From assembly GCF_001304615.2 (NCBI RefSeq), contig NZ_CP032683.1:1054001-1118000 (forward strand): a stretch of 64,000 nt of DNA. Reading direction: 5' to 3'. The stretch comes from Methanosarcina flavescens (GTDB lineage Archaea; Halobacteriota; Methanosarcinia; Methanosarcinales; Methanosarcinaceae). Shown piece after piece: positions 54,842 to 63,430 of this stretch. The position numbers and the translations under genes were made by a program. The notes beneath the pieces were generated by a model that did no database searches, was not told the DNA's origin, and saw only the letters and a list, made by a program, of their open reading frames with translations. Position 1 is the stretch's first letter. Every line of letters starts with the position of its first letter.

Positions 54842-55387
54842 TTACCTTCTGATGCTTACCAGCAGTCTTTTTTTCGTTACGGGCACTAGCTTTTTCCACT
54901 CTACTACGGCATCTTCATGAAATTCATATTCGTCTACCGTCTTACTCGAGAATTTGCCATCCACTTCATATACATAAAATCCTTCTTCTCCATCCGTAGA
55001 GACAACCTTGATTCTATTCCCCACTTTCTTAATTTCTACTGCAGCCACGCTTTTCAGAGCCTCGAGGAGGGTCGTGCCTTGTTCAACCTCAAGTTTCCTG
55101 TTTTCTGCAAAGTGATCCAGAAAAGAATAGATATTGCTCAGTTTGATGCCTATCATATGAGTATTTCCGAACTTTTTCCTTTCTATAAGTTCGGCTTTTT
55201 CCAGGATTTTCACATGTCTGGCAGCCACAGGCACGGAAATTCCTATTTCTCTTGCTAAGCCGGATATATGTTTATCCCCTTCACTCAGGTGTCCGAGAAT
55301 TGAGAGGCGCGTGTCACTTGAAATCGCTTTAAAAAGGTTTTCTCCATCTCTATTCATTCCTGAATCCTTCATAACATTTGCTACCAT
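54842..55387 (-). CDS. ArsR-type HTH regulator with DUF4430-like C-terminal domain
   Basis: Residues ~15-100 form an ArsR winged helix (NLFKAISSDTRLSILGHL, VAARHVKILEKAELI). Residues ~102-170 read TTLLEALKSV, then YVYEVDGKFSSKTVDEY and HEDAVVEWKKL, which fits the DUF4430 fold, seen in the C-terminal domain of transcobalamin-type carriers. It has no Cys, so a metal-thiolate sensor of ArsR type is unlikely. It is divergent from the DUF2162-ExbB-CobN operon 463 bases away, and a role as its corrinoid-responsive regulator is a hypothesis. Start 55387, or ATG 55357 with AAGGA upstream. Confidence 0.75.
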   Translation of the reverse strand: MVANVMKDSGMNRDGENLFKAISSDTRLSILGHLSEGDKHISGLAREIGISVPVAARHVKILEKAELIERKKFGNTHMIGIKLSNIYSFLDHFAENRKLEVEQGTTLLEALKSVAAVEIKKVGNRIKVVSTDGEEGFYVYEVDGKFSSKTVDEYEFHEDAVVEWKKLVPVTKKRLLVSIRR

Positions 55388-55678
55388 GAAGATCCTTTAT
55401 TTTTTCGCAAATATTTATAATTATTGCTCTCTATAACGCAAGTAACTCATAATATTGATTCTCTTAATTGTGTTTTTAATATATTACTTTAACAAATTTA
55501 CTTTAATTTCCTTTTTCTGTTTTTCTTTTTTCTAAAATACTGCCTGGTTAATAGAGAGAATTTTTATGTAATTTTTGTTAAATTTTGATCTTAATTTGTT
55601 ACCTCTGTCAGATGATCTTGTTTTAAAACAAAAAATATCTTAAAATATCTAAATCTCTTGCGATTCCTTCGGGCTAAC

Positions 55679-55706
55679 TTATTTATTTATTTATTTATTT
55701 ATTTAT
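55679..55706. repeat. Tetranucleotide microsatellite (TTTA, about 7 units)
   Basis: TTATTTATTTATTTATTTAT-type run of seven units between the regulator and the operon. Its length could vary between strains. Confidence 0.75.
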
Positions 55707-55774
55707 CTTCACCTTTAATCTGCAGAAAATGAGAAAAGTTTAAAATCATTCAAAAAGGTGTTCAATGGGCACTC

Positions 55775-55792
55775 GTTACCCTGGGAGGTAAC
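55775..55792. promoter_or_regulatory. Palindrome GTTACC-CTGGGA-GGTAAC before the DUF2162 operon
   Basis: A perfect 6-bp inverted repeat with 6-base spacer, followed by a further CGTTATCC at 55796-55803. It lies about 60 bases before the first gene. The same GGTAAC/GTTACC arms recur at 63170-63187. Confidence 0.6.
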
Positions 55793-55850
55793 AAACGTTA
55801 TCCAAAAGCCAGTTTTTATTTAATCCTACTATAGATGCTCAGGAGATATT

Positions 55851-56543
55851 ATGGACTCTGCGGCATTATCTCTTATTGGTATTTTGATAGGTATTCTTGT
55901 CTTTGGGATTAAAACTGGAATAGGTTGTGGATTTTCAAACATCACCACAAAAGAAATTCTGGCAATTGGAGGTAGTTACTTTTTTTTGGCTCTTTTATTC
56001 GGAACCGTTACTGACCGCATAAGCCTGGAAACCTTTGAGAGTTTTTCCTCAATGGGTATGGGAATTCATGTACTTGTTTCCCTGTTTCTTATAGTGGCCG
56101 GAGTTTACACCCAGAAAAAGTGGAATGCGGGAAAGGATGTATCCAGGCATACTTTCCTGGCTATATCCATGCCCTGTCCTGTCTGTCTGGCAGCCCTTGC
56201 AGCATCCTGCATGTTACTTTCAGGAAGCCTCAACTTTTCCGGGATAAAAATAGGGATTTTTGTAGGGATTGCTTTTTTTATAGCAGTGGTGGCCTCTTCT
56301 TTTCTTTTCAGGTTTGGGAAAATCAAGCTTGGAAAAACCCCTGAAACTATGGGAAGTGCCATGATGCTGATCGGAATTTATTATCTTTTAGGGGCTCTGC
56401 TAATTCCAGCTTATATACAAACAAAAAAGATGAACCTTGTTTCAACCGGAGGAGGAGAGACCGGAATCGTTCCTCTTATGGCTTTTGGGATCGTTGTCCT
56501 TGCAGGTTTCTTCCTGGAACGCATAAGGAGGCATGACCTGTGA
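55851..56543 (+). CDS. DUF2162 predicted transporter
   Basis: The 230-aa protein has about seven membrane helices (near 5-25, 35-55, 68-88, 105-122, 130-150, 165-185, 205-222). Two marked motifs are IKTGIGCGFSNI near the start and AISMPCPVCLAALAASCML near the middle, with a CxxC pair in a membrane-like stretch that could bind a metal. DUF2162 is annotated as a predicted transporter of unknown substrate. Its stop overlaps the next start by four bases. It heads the ExbB-DUF2149-CobN unit. Confidence 0.85.
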   Translation: MDSAALSLIGILIGILVFGIKTGIGCGFSNITTKEILAIGGSYFFLALLFGTVTDRISLETFESFSSMGMGIHVLVSLFLIVAGVYTQKKWNAGKDVSRHTFLAISMPCPVCLAALAASCMLLSGSLNFSGIKIGIFVGIAFFIAVVASSFLFRFGKIKLGKTPETMGSAMMLIGIYYLLGALLIPAYIQTKKMNLVSTGGGETGIVPLMAFGIVVLAGFFLERIRRHDL

Positions 56544-57163
56544 GCATGATGGATTTATTATCTGACATGATGAATGTTTTCTCCTCGGCTTTGCTGATCC
56601 CTGTAATGCTGCTCCTTACTCTCCTTGTGTTTCTGTCCCTGATTCAACTGGGAGAATTCCTCTCCGAATACACAAAAAGGAATAGGGACTGGAGTAATCT
56701 GGAAACTAATTGTAAGAAAATTGAGCGTGATCTTCAAAATTCGGATTTTTCGGAAGCATCCAGATCTCTTGAGGACATAAAGCAAAATTACATGGTCACT
56801 TCTTTTGCAAAAGATGCCGCAAAATATCTGGAAGAGCGACATCTACCTGCAATTGAGAGACTTTCGCAGGAATATGAGATAAAGATGGCAAAACGGCTTG
56901 AGCATACAAAAATTATCTCAACCATTGGTCCCATGCTCGGGCTTATGGGAACTCTGATTCCATTAGGTCCTGCTCTTATAGGTCTTTCGTCAGGAGACCT
57001 CGAGACCCTTGCACGAAACCTCATGATCGCCTTTGCAACAACTGTTGTAGGACTTTTTGCAGCCGGAATAGGCTATGTACTTACACAGGTCAGAAGGCGC
57101 TGGTACTGGGAAGACATGTCTGATATCGATTACATCCTGGATACAATTGAGGACAACAACTGA
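56540..57163 (+). CDS. MotA/TolQ/ExbB-type proton channel protein
   Basis: GTG 56540 overlaps the DUF2162 stop. The 207-aa protein has one N-terminal helix (~12-34), a cytoplasmic coiled region (~45-125) and a pair of helices with the family block STIGPMLGLMGTLIPLGPAL and LARNLMIAFATTVVGLFAAGIGY, the ExbB/TolQ proton-channel signature. Such proteins use proton flow to move a periplasmic partner through ExbD. Partner here is the DUF2149 protein next to it. Confidence 0.88.
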   Translation: MSMMDLLSDMMNVFSSALLIPVMLLLTLLVFLSLIQLGEFLSEYTKRNRDWSNLETNCKKIERDLQNSDFSEASRSLEDIKQNYMVTSFAKDAAKYLEERHLPAIERLSQEYEIKMAKRLEHTKIISTIGPMLGLMGTLIPLGPALIGLSSGDLETLARNLMIAFATTVVGLFAAGIGYVLTQVRRRWYWEDMSDIDYILDTIEDNN

Positions 57164-57196
57164 AGCCTGGTATCTTTTAATAAGGAGGAAGAAAAC

Positions 57197-57589
57197 ATGC
57201 GAAAATCCAGAAGATTCAGGCGGACAGGACTTTTAAAAGACGAGGATGAGCAAAATCCCATGGCCACTGTTGCCAATGTTTTTGATGTCGCAATGGTCTT
57301 TTCTGTGGCTCTGCTGGTTGCACTTGTTATGTCATATCAACTTCCTGAACTTCTGAGCTCTAAAGAAGATTTTACGATTGTTAAAAATCCGGGAGCTCAG
57401 GATATGAAGATGATCATCAAAGAAGAAGGGAAACCCATTGAAGTTCTGAACATGACTGATAGTATTGGAGGGGGAACAGGAGAAGCCCTTGGAACGGCTT
57501 ACAGGCTTGCCGATGGAAGGGTAATCTACGTACCTGAGGATGCCGAAGATAATAGTACATCCAGTTCAACTACGTCTACTTCAGACTAA
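57197..57589 (+). CDS. DUF2149 protein, ExbD-like
   Basis: The 130-aa protein has a cytoplasmic basic head, one helix, and an extracellular domain. NVFDVAMVFSVALLVALV aligns with the ExbD/TolR start pattern (xPFxDVMLVLL), and Asp30 takes the place of the proton-carrying Asp. The tail is Ser/Thr-rich. TAAGGAGG lies upstream of the ATG. It is 34 bases after the ExbB-like gene, and the pair would make an ExbB/ExbD-type motor. Confidence 0.8.
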   Translation: MRKSRRFRRTGLLKDEDEQNPMATVANVFDVAMVFSVALLVALVMSYQLPELLSSKEDFTIVKNPGAQDMKMIIKEEGKPIEVLNMTDSIGGGTGEALGTAYRLADGRVIYVPEDAEDNSTSSSTTSTSD

Positions 57590-57627
57590 TTTTTTTCAAC
57601 AACCAACGCAAGTTTAGTTGTTTCCAC

Positions 57628-57640
57628 TTAAATATATTTT
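57628..57640 (+). promoter_or_regulatory. TATA-like box ahead of the CobN-like gene
   Basis: TTAAATATATTTT within a 147-base gap, about 97 bases before the start, suggests a second promoter for the CobN-like gene. Confidence 0.35.
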
Positions 57641-57736
57641 TAGTTAAACTCTATAAATACCAAAATTCCCCCGTTTTCCGTTCTTCAATTTGAAGAAAAA
57701 TAGCATATTTAGTGTGATATTTAGTGAGTTGTAGGT

Positions 57737-60700
57737 ATGAAAAAGAAACGTGAATATGGGAAAAAATTATTTTATGTGCTGATCCTGTTTTTATTATTTT
57801 CAGCACCTGTATCGGCAGACGAAAATAAGATAAACATAACTTATATTGCATATTCTCCAAGTGATGCTCTGGAGTTAGCCAGCAAGACAAATCAATATAG
57901 CAAATCCATAGAGTACACCTATATCCCTGCATATAATTCTACTACATATGGGGCAAGCGACGAGCTGCTTGCAGCAGGGAAGAGTGGATTCCTCAAGACA
58001 CAGGATGTAATCTTCTGCCAGATGCTTGGTAAATCTGTATATGAATCAATGGATGAAAGTTTCAAAGCGGCTTCAGAAAGTGGGGTTTCACTTCTGGCAA
58101 TTCAATCCTCAGATACACCTTCTTATTTTGCTTATGCTTCTAACGGTTCTATTAACGATTCCATAGGCAATTATTACAATAACATGGGCACTGAAGGAAA
58201 CGGGCTCAAGAATGCGGAAGACCTATTGATCTATCTTGCAACAGAATACGGAGGGCTCTCGGAGACCAGTGCGGATTCAAATAACACTAATGAAAGTTCA
58301 GGTAATGAGTCTCTGGAAAACACTACTCCAGCTGCTGATTCTAACAGCACAAATGTAAACCTGGGCAACGAACTTCTTTTTATTCTCGGTTCGGAGGTCA
58401 ATGAGCCTGCGCTTAAAAATGCTGCATCAAATCCCGGCATTTCATCGGAATTGAATGTAACTATTTTCACAAAGAACGAAGCTGTTCCGGAAGGGTTTGA
58501 TTTCTCTAAATATTCGATGATCTTTATTGAGTCGCAGGAAGAATCCGCAGTAGAAAGCTGGAAAACAGGCATCGCTTCTGCTGAAGCAAAGGGTTCCATG
58601 GTTATAGGTTACAACCTTTCGCCTAACATTACCTTCCCTAACGTTGACCTGTACTCTGAGAACTACACTGACATTGAAAGATACTGGGTACAGGGTGGCG
58701 AAACGAACATGGAGAGCATGCTCAAATTAATGGGGCAGAAGTTCTCAGGTGTTTGGGAAGGAGAAACGATTGCTGAGCCTATAATCTTACAACCAAAGAC
58801 TAAGATCACATACATTATCAATTCAGACTCCGGCGTTTCTTACCTCAAGCAGGTACTTGCCGAAAGGAAAGTCATCACAGATCTCTTCGATGTTAATGTT
58901 ATGATAGGGCTCGAAGCTGTAAACACCACACTGAATGTTTCTGATAATGATGTAGTCATGCTGTATATGGTCGGAGCAAATGAGTTTCCTCAAATCAAGG
59001 ATGAGCTTCTTGTAGCAAAGGGGAACGGTGCACAGATAGGAATGTTCGGTATGCTTCCAGACCCATACGGCATTGCAACTCTAAACATGTCGGAATCCCC
59101 TTACAGTGCAATGACGGATTATCTGTATAATGACGGCTATGAGAATATGGAGAACTGGATTCGCTGCATAGGGGCAACTCTTGAAGGTGTTTATATTGAG
59201 TATTCTCCTGCAGAAGAACCGGAAGTCTCTGAGGATGGTATTTACCATCCGGATGCATTTCCCAGAATCTTTGAGAACAGTACGGAATATCTGGAATGGT
59301 ATGCTGGCCATGGATATAACCAGCCTGCTCCTACAATAGGAATAATCGGAAACAAATTTGGCAGTAGTTCTCTTGAATTCAATACCGGAAATGCCATAAT
59401 CAGGGAACTTGAGTCCAGGGGATGTAATGTAATTTATACTTCCTACAAAGTATGCACGGATGATGTGGATTATTTCACCAGTAATGGGACAGTACTTGTT
59501 GATTCTATCATTTCATTGAAAGGTTTCTATCTCAACTATGATGACCAGGAAAAAGGGGTAGAATATCTCGAAAGATATAATGTCCCTGTAATAAAAGGAA
59601 TAGAAGATTACTACCAGACTCCTGATGAATATAATGAAAGCGTATCTGGGTTAAGTTCCAGCTCAATTGCCTATCAAGTTGCTCAGCCTGAAATCGACGG
59701 CCTTACAGATTACATATGGGTGGCTGGAAAAGTCCAGAACGACGTTACAGGACAGTATTATTATGAGCCTCTGGATTCTCAGGTTGAATGGATCTGCGGC
59801 AGAGCTATTGCCTGGGCAGAGCTTGGAAGAAAGGAAAATGCAGATAAAAAGGTCACTATTCTGTATTATAACCATGACGGAGGCAAAAATAACATTGGAG
59901 CCAGTTATCTTGACATCGGCTCAAGCTTGTCCCTGCTTCTGGAGGAGATAAAGACAGCAGGGTATTACACTGGGAACAACACTACTCCAAACGGTAGTGA
60001 ATTCATAGACCTGTTCATTGAAAGCAGAAATGTTGGGGCATGGGCACCCGGAGAGCTTGAAAAAGTTGTTGAATCCGGACTTGTAACCCTCCTGCCTGCA
60101 AATGAATATCTTGAATGGTATAATGCTCTTCCTGAAAGCGTCCGCGCCGAGGTTGAAGGAACATGGGGAGTAGCTCCAGGCAACGTCATGGTCTATGAAA
60201 ACGAGAGTGGGAAGCATTTTGTAATTCCAACTATACAATTTGGGAATATCAACTTCATACCCCAGCCAACAAGGGCAGGGCTTTCCGATGAATCCCTAAT
60301 ATTCCATAATTCCTCGATACCTCCAACACACCAGTATCTTGCAACGTATTTCTGGATCAACAATGTATGCGATGCTGATGCCATGATTCATTTCGGCACC
60401 CACGGAACACAGGAATGGCTACCAGGAAAAGAGGTTGGGCTGTGGAGATATGACTATCCATCTATCATGGTGAATGAAACCCCTGTTATCTACCCCTATA
60501 TCATGGATAATGTAGGAGAAGGTACGCAGGCCAAGCGTAGAGGAAATGCAGTAATTATCGACCATCTGACACCTCCAATCGTTGAATCAGGCCTTTATGG
60601 GGATCTTGCTACAATGAGAGATAAGATCGAGAGCTATCAGAAGGCTACACGTAATAATGATACATCAATGATGGCGCTTTATCGCAACAGCACGATAGAA

Positions 60701-62974
60701 CTGTATAACAATCTAAGTCTTGTGGATGACCTCAATGTCTCAACCGATGAATTAAATGCAATGACTGATGATGAATTCGAAAATTTTCAGGACACCGTAC
60801 TGCTTGACTATCTGGATGGTCTGGAATCCACACTAATGCCTTACGGACTCCATATTTTCGGTGTAGCTCCTGAAGGAGAAAAACAGGTGGCTATGGTAAA
60901 GTCCATGCTTGGAGGCAATTTCACTGACCATATTTATAATTCAATATCCAGCGGCAATATAAGTGAGGACTACCTGGAAAATGAACCGGGTTCAACTGCT
61001 CTTTTACTTTTGAATGCTACTTTGCTCAATGGAACAAACGTGTCAACTGCGCAGTTTGACATTCTCGGTGATACAGATGACAATATAAAATCTGATCTTA
61101 ACCTGGCACTTGAGTATGCTGAGAACCTGAACCAGACCTCCCGTGAAATAAACCAGACTCTGCGTGCACTTAATGCGGAGTACATTAAACCGGGCACAGG
61201 AAACGACCCTATCCGCAATCCAGGAGCATTACCCACAGGGAAGAACTTCTACAGTTTTGACCAGAGAACGATTCCTGATGACGAAACTGAAAAAATGGGC
61301 AATGTTCTCATAAATAACTGGCTTGATGAGTATTATGCAGAAAATGGTACATATCCAAATAAAGTAGCCTTTACGCTCTGGTCTGTTGAAACCATGCGTC
61401 ATGAAGGGCTCATGGAAGCAGAGATCTATGCGCTCCTGGGCGTGAAATTGGAAAGATCCAGTGGCAGGATAACCGGATTTAGTGTGATCCCTCAGGAAAA
61501 TATGACACATCCGAGAATTGACGTGTTACTTGTACCTTCAGGACTTTACCGTGATACTTTCCCATATCAGATTGAATTGATGGACACGGCAGTACGTATG
61601 GTTGCGGAGCTCAATGAAACAAATGAGACAAGCTATGTAAGGTGGAATTCCCTGAAAATTGAAGATTCAATGCTGGAAAGCGGATATAATGAGAGTACGG
61701 CACATAATATCTCGATGTCAAGGGTCTTTAGTGAAGCTCCGGGTACTTATGGGACTGGAGTTACCGAGGCCGTAGAGGCAAGTGACACTTGGGATAATGA
61801 ATCTAAAGTTGCAGATCTATTCATTTCCAGGATGTCTAACATTTATGGTCTTAATGATTGGGGCACCAATTACGAAGACATATTTAAAAAGAATCTGGAA
61901 GGTGTGGATACATCCATGCATAGTGATACATCAAACCTCTATGGACTCATAGACAATGATGATTACTATTCCTACTTCGGAGGCCTTTCACTTGCTGTGA
62001 GGTCGCTGACAGGAGAAACCCCTGATATGTACATATCTGACCTGACAAGTGTAGATAACTCAGAAATAGTCACGCTGAATGAGGCTTTCAGGACAGAGCT
62101 GCGTTCAAGGTACCTCAATTCCAAATGGATTTCAGGCATGATGGAGTTCGACTACCAAGGTGCCAGAGAGATGATGAAATTCACGGAATATATGTGGGGC
62201 TGGGATGCGACTACCCCTGAGCTTGTTAAGGATTCAGACTGGAACCAGATATATGATGTATATGTAAATGACAGGTATGATCTTGGCCTGGACGAATACT
62301 TCAAGGAAACCCCATACCAGTATCAGTCCATGACCGGAAGGATGCTCGAAACCTCAAGAAAAGGCTACTGGGATGCTTCTGATGAGGTCATCCAGAATCT
62401 GGTTAAAGAATATGCTGAATCTGTAGTCGAAAGTGGGGTCACCTGTTGTCACCACACCTGTGGAAATGCCCTGCTTGACGAATATGTTCAGGGGGTAATG
62501 TCAGTTCCGGGGGTTGTCGACCAGGCAACTGCAGATGAATATAAGAGATTGATGCAGGATGCAACAACTGCTCCGCAGCAACCCAGCGATAGTAGTAGCA
62601 ATAGCAGCAATAGCAACAGTAGCAGCAGTAGCAGCAGTCATGGCAGTCACAGTATTGGGAAAGCTACTGTAGTTTCAAAAGATAGTACAGTCAACAAACA
62701 GACAGCAAGTGCCAGGGAATCGACTCATAATCAGACAGTTAAGGATTCAGATGCAGGGTATGGTATGGATTCTCCTGAGCCTGCTCCTGAAGCCCGGCAG
62801 ACTTCTCAGACATCTGATTCCAACTATGTTGAAGGTTATGAGATGCAGAAAAATCCTGTCGAAGAAAAAGAAAGTGGAGGTACTTCCTTCTCGGGAGCTG
62901 ATATCATAGGAATTCTCTTCGTGGTAGCAGCAGTGGGAGGAATTTATATGGGATTCAGGAAAAAGAAGTTTTAA
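57737..62974 (+). CDS. Secreted, membrane-anchored CobN-like protein
   Basis: The 1745-aa protein starts with a Sec signal peptide (KKLFYVLILFLLFSAPVSA). A large CobN/BchH-type region follows, with HFGTHGTQEWLPGKEVGLW near residue 885, NVGEGTQAKRRGNAVIIDHL near 928 and WSVETMRHEGLMEAEIYALLG near 1220. TCCHHTCGN (~1570) may bind metal. A Ser/Asn linker (~1615-1715) leads to a C-terminal helix and KKK anchor. CobN normally inserts cobalt with CobS/CobT ATPases; none are here, and outside the cell no ATP is available. Thus it could bind a tetrapyrrole or metal. Many NxS/T sites fit surface glycosylation. Confidence 0.85.
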   Translation: MKKKREYGKKLFYVLILFLLFSAPVSADENKINITYIAYSPSDALELASKTNQYSKSIEYTYIPAYNSTTYGASDELLAAGKSGFLKTQDVIFCQMLGKSVYESMDESFKAASESGVSLLAIQSSDTPSYFAYASNGSINDSIGNYYNNMGTEGNGLKNAEDLLIYLATEYGGLSETSADSNNTNESSGNESLENTTPAADSNSTNVNLGNELLFILGSEVNEPALKNAASNPGISSELNVTIFTKNEAVPEGFDFSKYSMIFIESQEESAVESWKTGIASAEAKGSMVIGYNLSPNITFPNVDLYSENYTDIERYWVQGGETNMESMLKLMGQKFSGVWEGETIAEPIILQPKTKITYIINSDSGVSYLKQVLAERKVITDLFDVNVMIGLEAVNTTLNVSDNDVVMLYMVGANEFPQIKDELLVAKGNGAQIGMFGMLPDPYGIATLNMSESPYSAMTDYLYNDGYENMENWIRCIGATLEGVYIEYSPAEEPEVSEDGIYHPDAFPRIFENSTEYLEWYAGHGYNQPAPTIGIIGNKFGSSSLEFNTGNAIIRELESRGCNVIYTSYKVCTDDVDYFTSNGTVLVDSIISLKGFYLNYDDQEKGVEYLERYNVPVIKGIEDYYQTPDEYNESVSGLSSSSIAYQVAQPEIDGLTDYIWVAGKVQNDVTGQYYYEPLDSQVEWICGRAIAWAELGRKENADKKVTILYYNHDGGKNNIGASYLDIGSSLSLLLEEIKTAGYYTGNNTTPNGSEFIDLFIESRNVGAWAPGELEKVVESGLVTLLPANEYLEWYNALPESVRAEVEGTWGVAPGNVMVYENESGKHFVIPTIQFGNINFIPQPTRAGLSDESLIFHNSSIPPTHQYLATYFWINNVCDADAMIHFGTHGTQEWLPGKEVGLWRYDYPSIMVNETPVIYPYIMDNVGEGTQAKRRGNAVIIDHLTPPIVESGLYGDLATMRDKIESYQKATRNNDTSMMALYRNSTIELYNNLSLVDDLNVSTDELNAMTDDEFENFQDTVLLDYLDGLESTLMPYGLHIFGVAPEGEKQVAMVKSMLGGNFTDHIYNSISSGNISEDYLENEPGSTALLLLNATLLNGTNVSTAQFDILGDTDDNIKSDLNLALEYAENLNQTSREINQTLRALNAEYIKPGTGNDPIRNPGALPTGKNFYSFDQRTIPDDETEKMGNVLINNWLDEYYAENGTYPNKVAFTLWSVETMRHEGLMEAEIYALLGVKLERSSGRITGFSVIPQENMTHPRIDVLLVPSGLYRDTFPYQIELMDTAVRMVAELNETNETSYVRWNSLKIEDSMLESGYNESTAHNISMSRVFSEAPGTYGTGVTEAVEASDTWDNESKVADLFISRMSNIYGLNDWGTNYEDIFKKNLEGVDTSMHSDTSNLYGLIDNDDYYSYFGGLSLAVRSLTGETPDMYISDLTSVDNSEIVTLNEAFRTELRSRYLNSKWISGMMEFDYQGAREMMKFTEYMWGWDATTPELVKDSDWNQIYDVYVNDRYDLGLDEYFKETPYQYQSMTGRMLETSRKGYWDASDEVIQNLVKEYAESVVESGVTCCHHTCGNALLDEYVQGVMSVPGVVDQATADEYKRLMQDATTAPQQPSDSSSNSSNSNSSSSSSSHGSHSIGKATVVSKDSTVNKQTASARESTHNQTVKDSDAGYGMDSPEPAPEARQTSQTSDSNYVEGYEMQKNPVEEKESGGTSFSGADIIGILFVVAAVGGIYMGFRKKKF

Positions 62975-62983
62975 ATTAGACTC

Positions 62984-63005
62984 GAAAAGGGGTAAGCCCC
63001 TTTTC
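62984..63005 (+). terminator. Terminator hairpin after the CobN-like gene
   Basis: GAAAAGGGG-TAAG-CCCCTTTTC, a perfect 9-bp stem with 4-base loop, ten bases past the stop; the next bases are AT-rich. Confidence 0.7.
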
Positions 63006-63169
63006 AAATTTCATCTGAAAAAAGGACTTTATTTTTGATCTATCAACTTGATGTATTAATTTTTTGTTCATGTTCTGTCCTTTGCTTCTTCATCCTTTTC
63101 TTCATTTTTTTTCATTTAGAGCTTCAGGGCGCCAGTGCAACTTTGGCAATAGTAGGAGCTTACAGGGCG

Positions 63170-63187
63170 GGGTAACGAATGTTACCC
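63170..63187. promoter_or_regulatory. Palindrome GGGTAAC-GAAT-GTTACCC
   Basis: A perfect 7-bp inverted repeat with a 4-base spacer. It uses the same GGTAAC/GTTACC words as 55775-55792 but in the opposite order. It may serve the NosD-like gene at 63431 or a unit beyond. Confidence 0.6.
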
Positions 63188-63430
63188 AAATAATCAGATC
63201 TAAATAATAATATTTTAATTCTTTTTTTAATCCTCTAATTGATCCATTAAAGATCACCTTTTGAGATTAGCTGGGTGTAGACTGTGAGAAATTGCTCGGC
63301 CAATAGACTTTTACTGTTTACCCTTGGAGTTTGCAGCCTCACACGCGCCGAGTAGAAAGCCTCTCCCAGCTTCCTTCTAGAACTCATGAGCGAAGACTAA
63401 ACCTGGATTCATCTATAGGAAGATGATAAC

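Larger units (their letters stand above)
55388..55850. other. Divergent regulatory region between the ArsR gene and the DUF2162 operon
   Basis: It contains AT-rich promoter DNA, a TTTA microsatellite (55679-55706) and a GTTACC/GGTAAC palindrome (55775-55792). No gene recognised. Confidence 0.5.
62975..63430. other. Intergenic between the CobN-like and NosD-like genes
   Basis: It holds the terminator hairpin (62984-63005) and the GGGTAAC palindrome (63170-63187). No further gene recognised. Confidence 0.4.
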
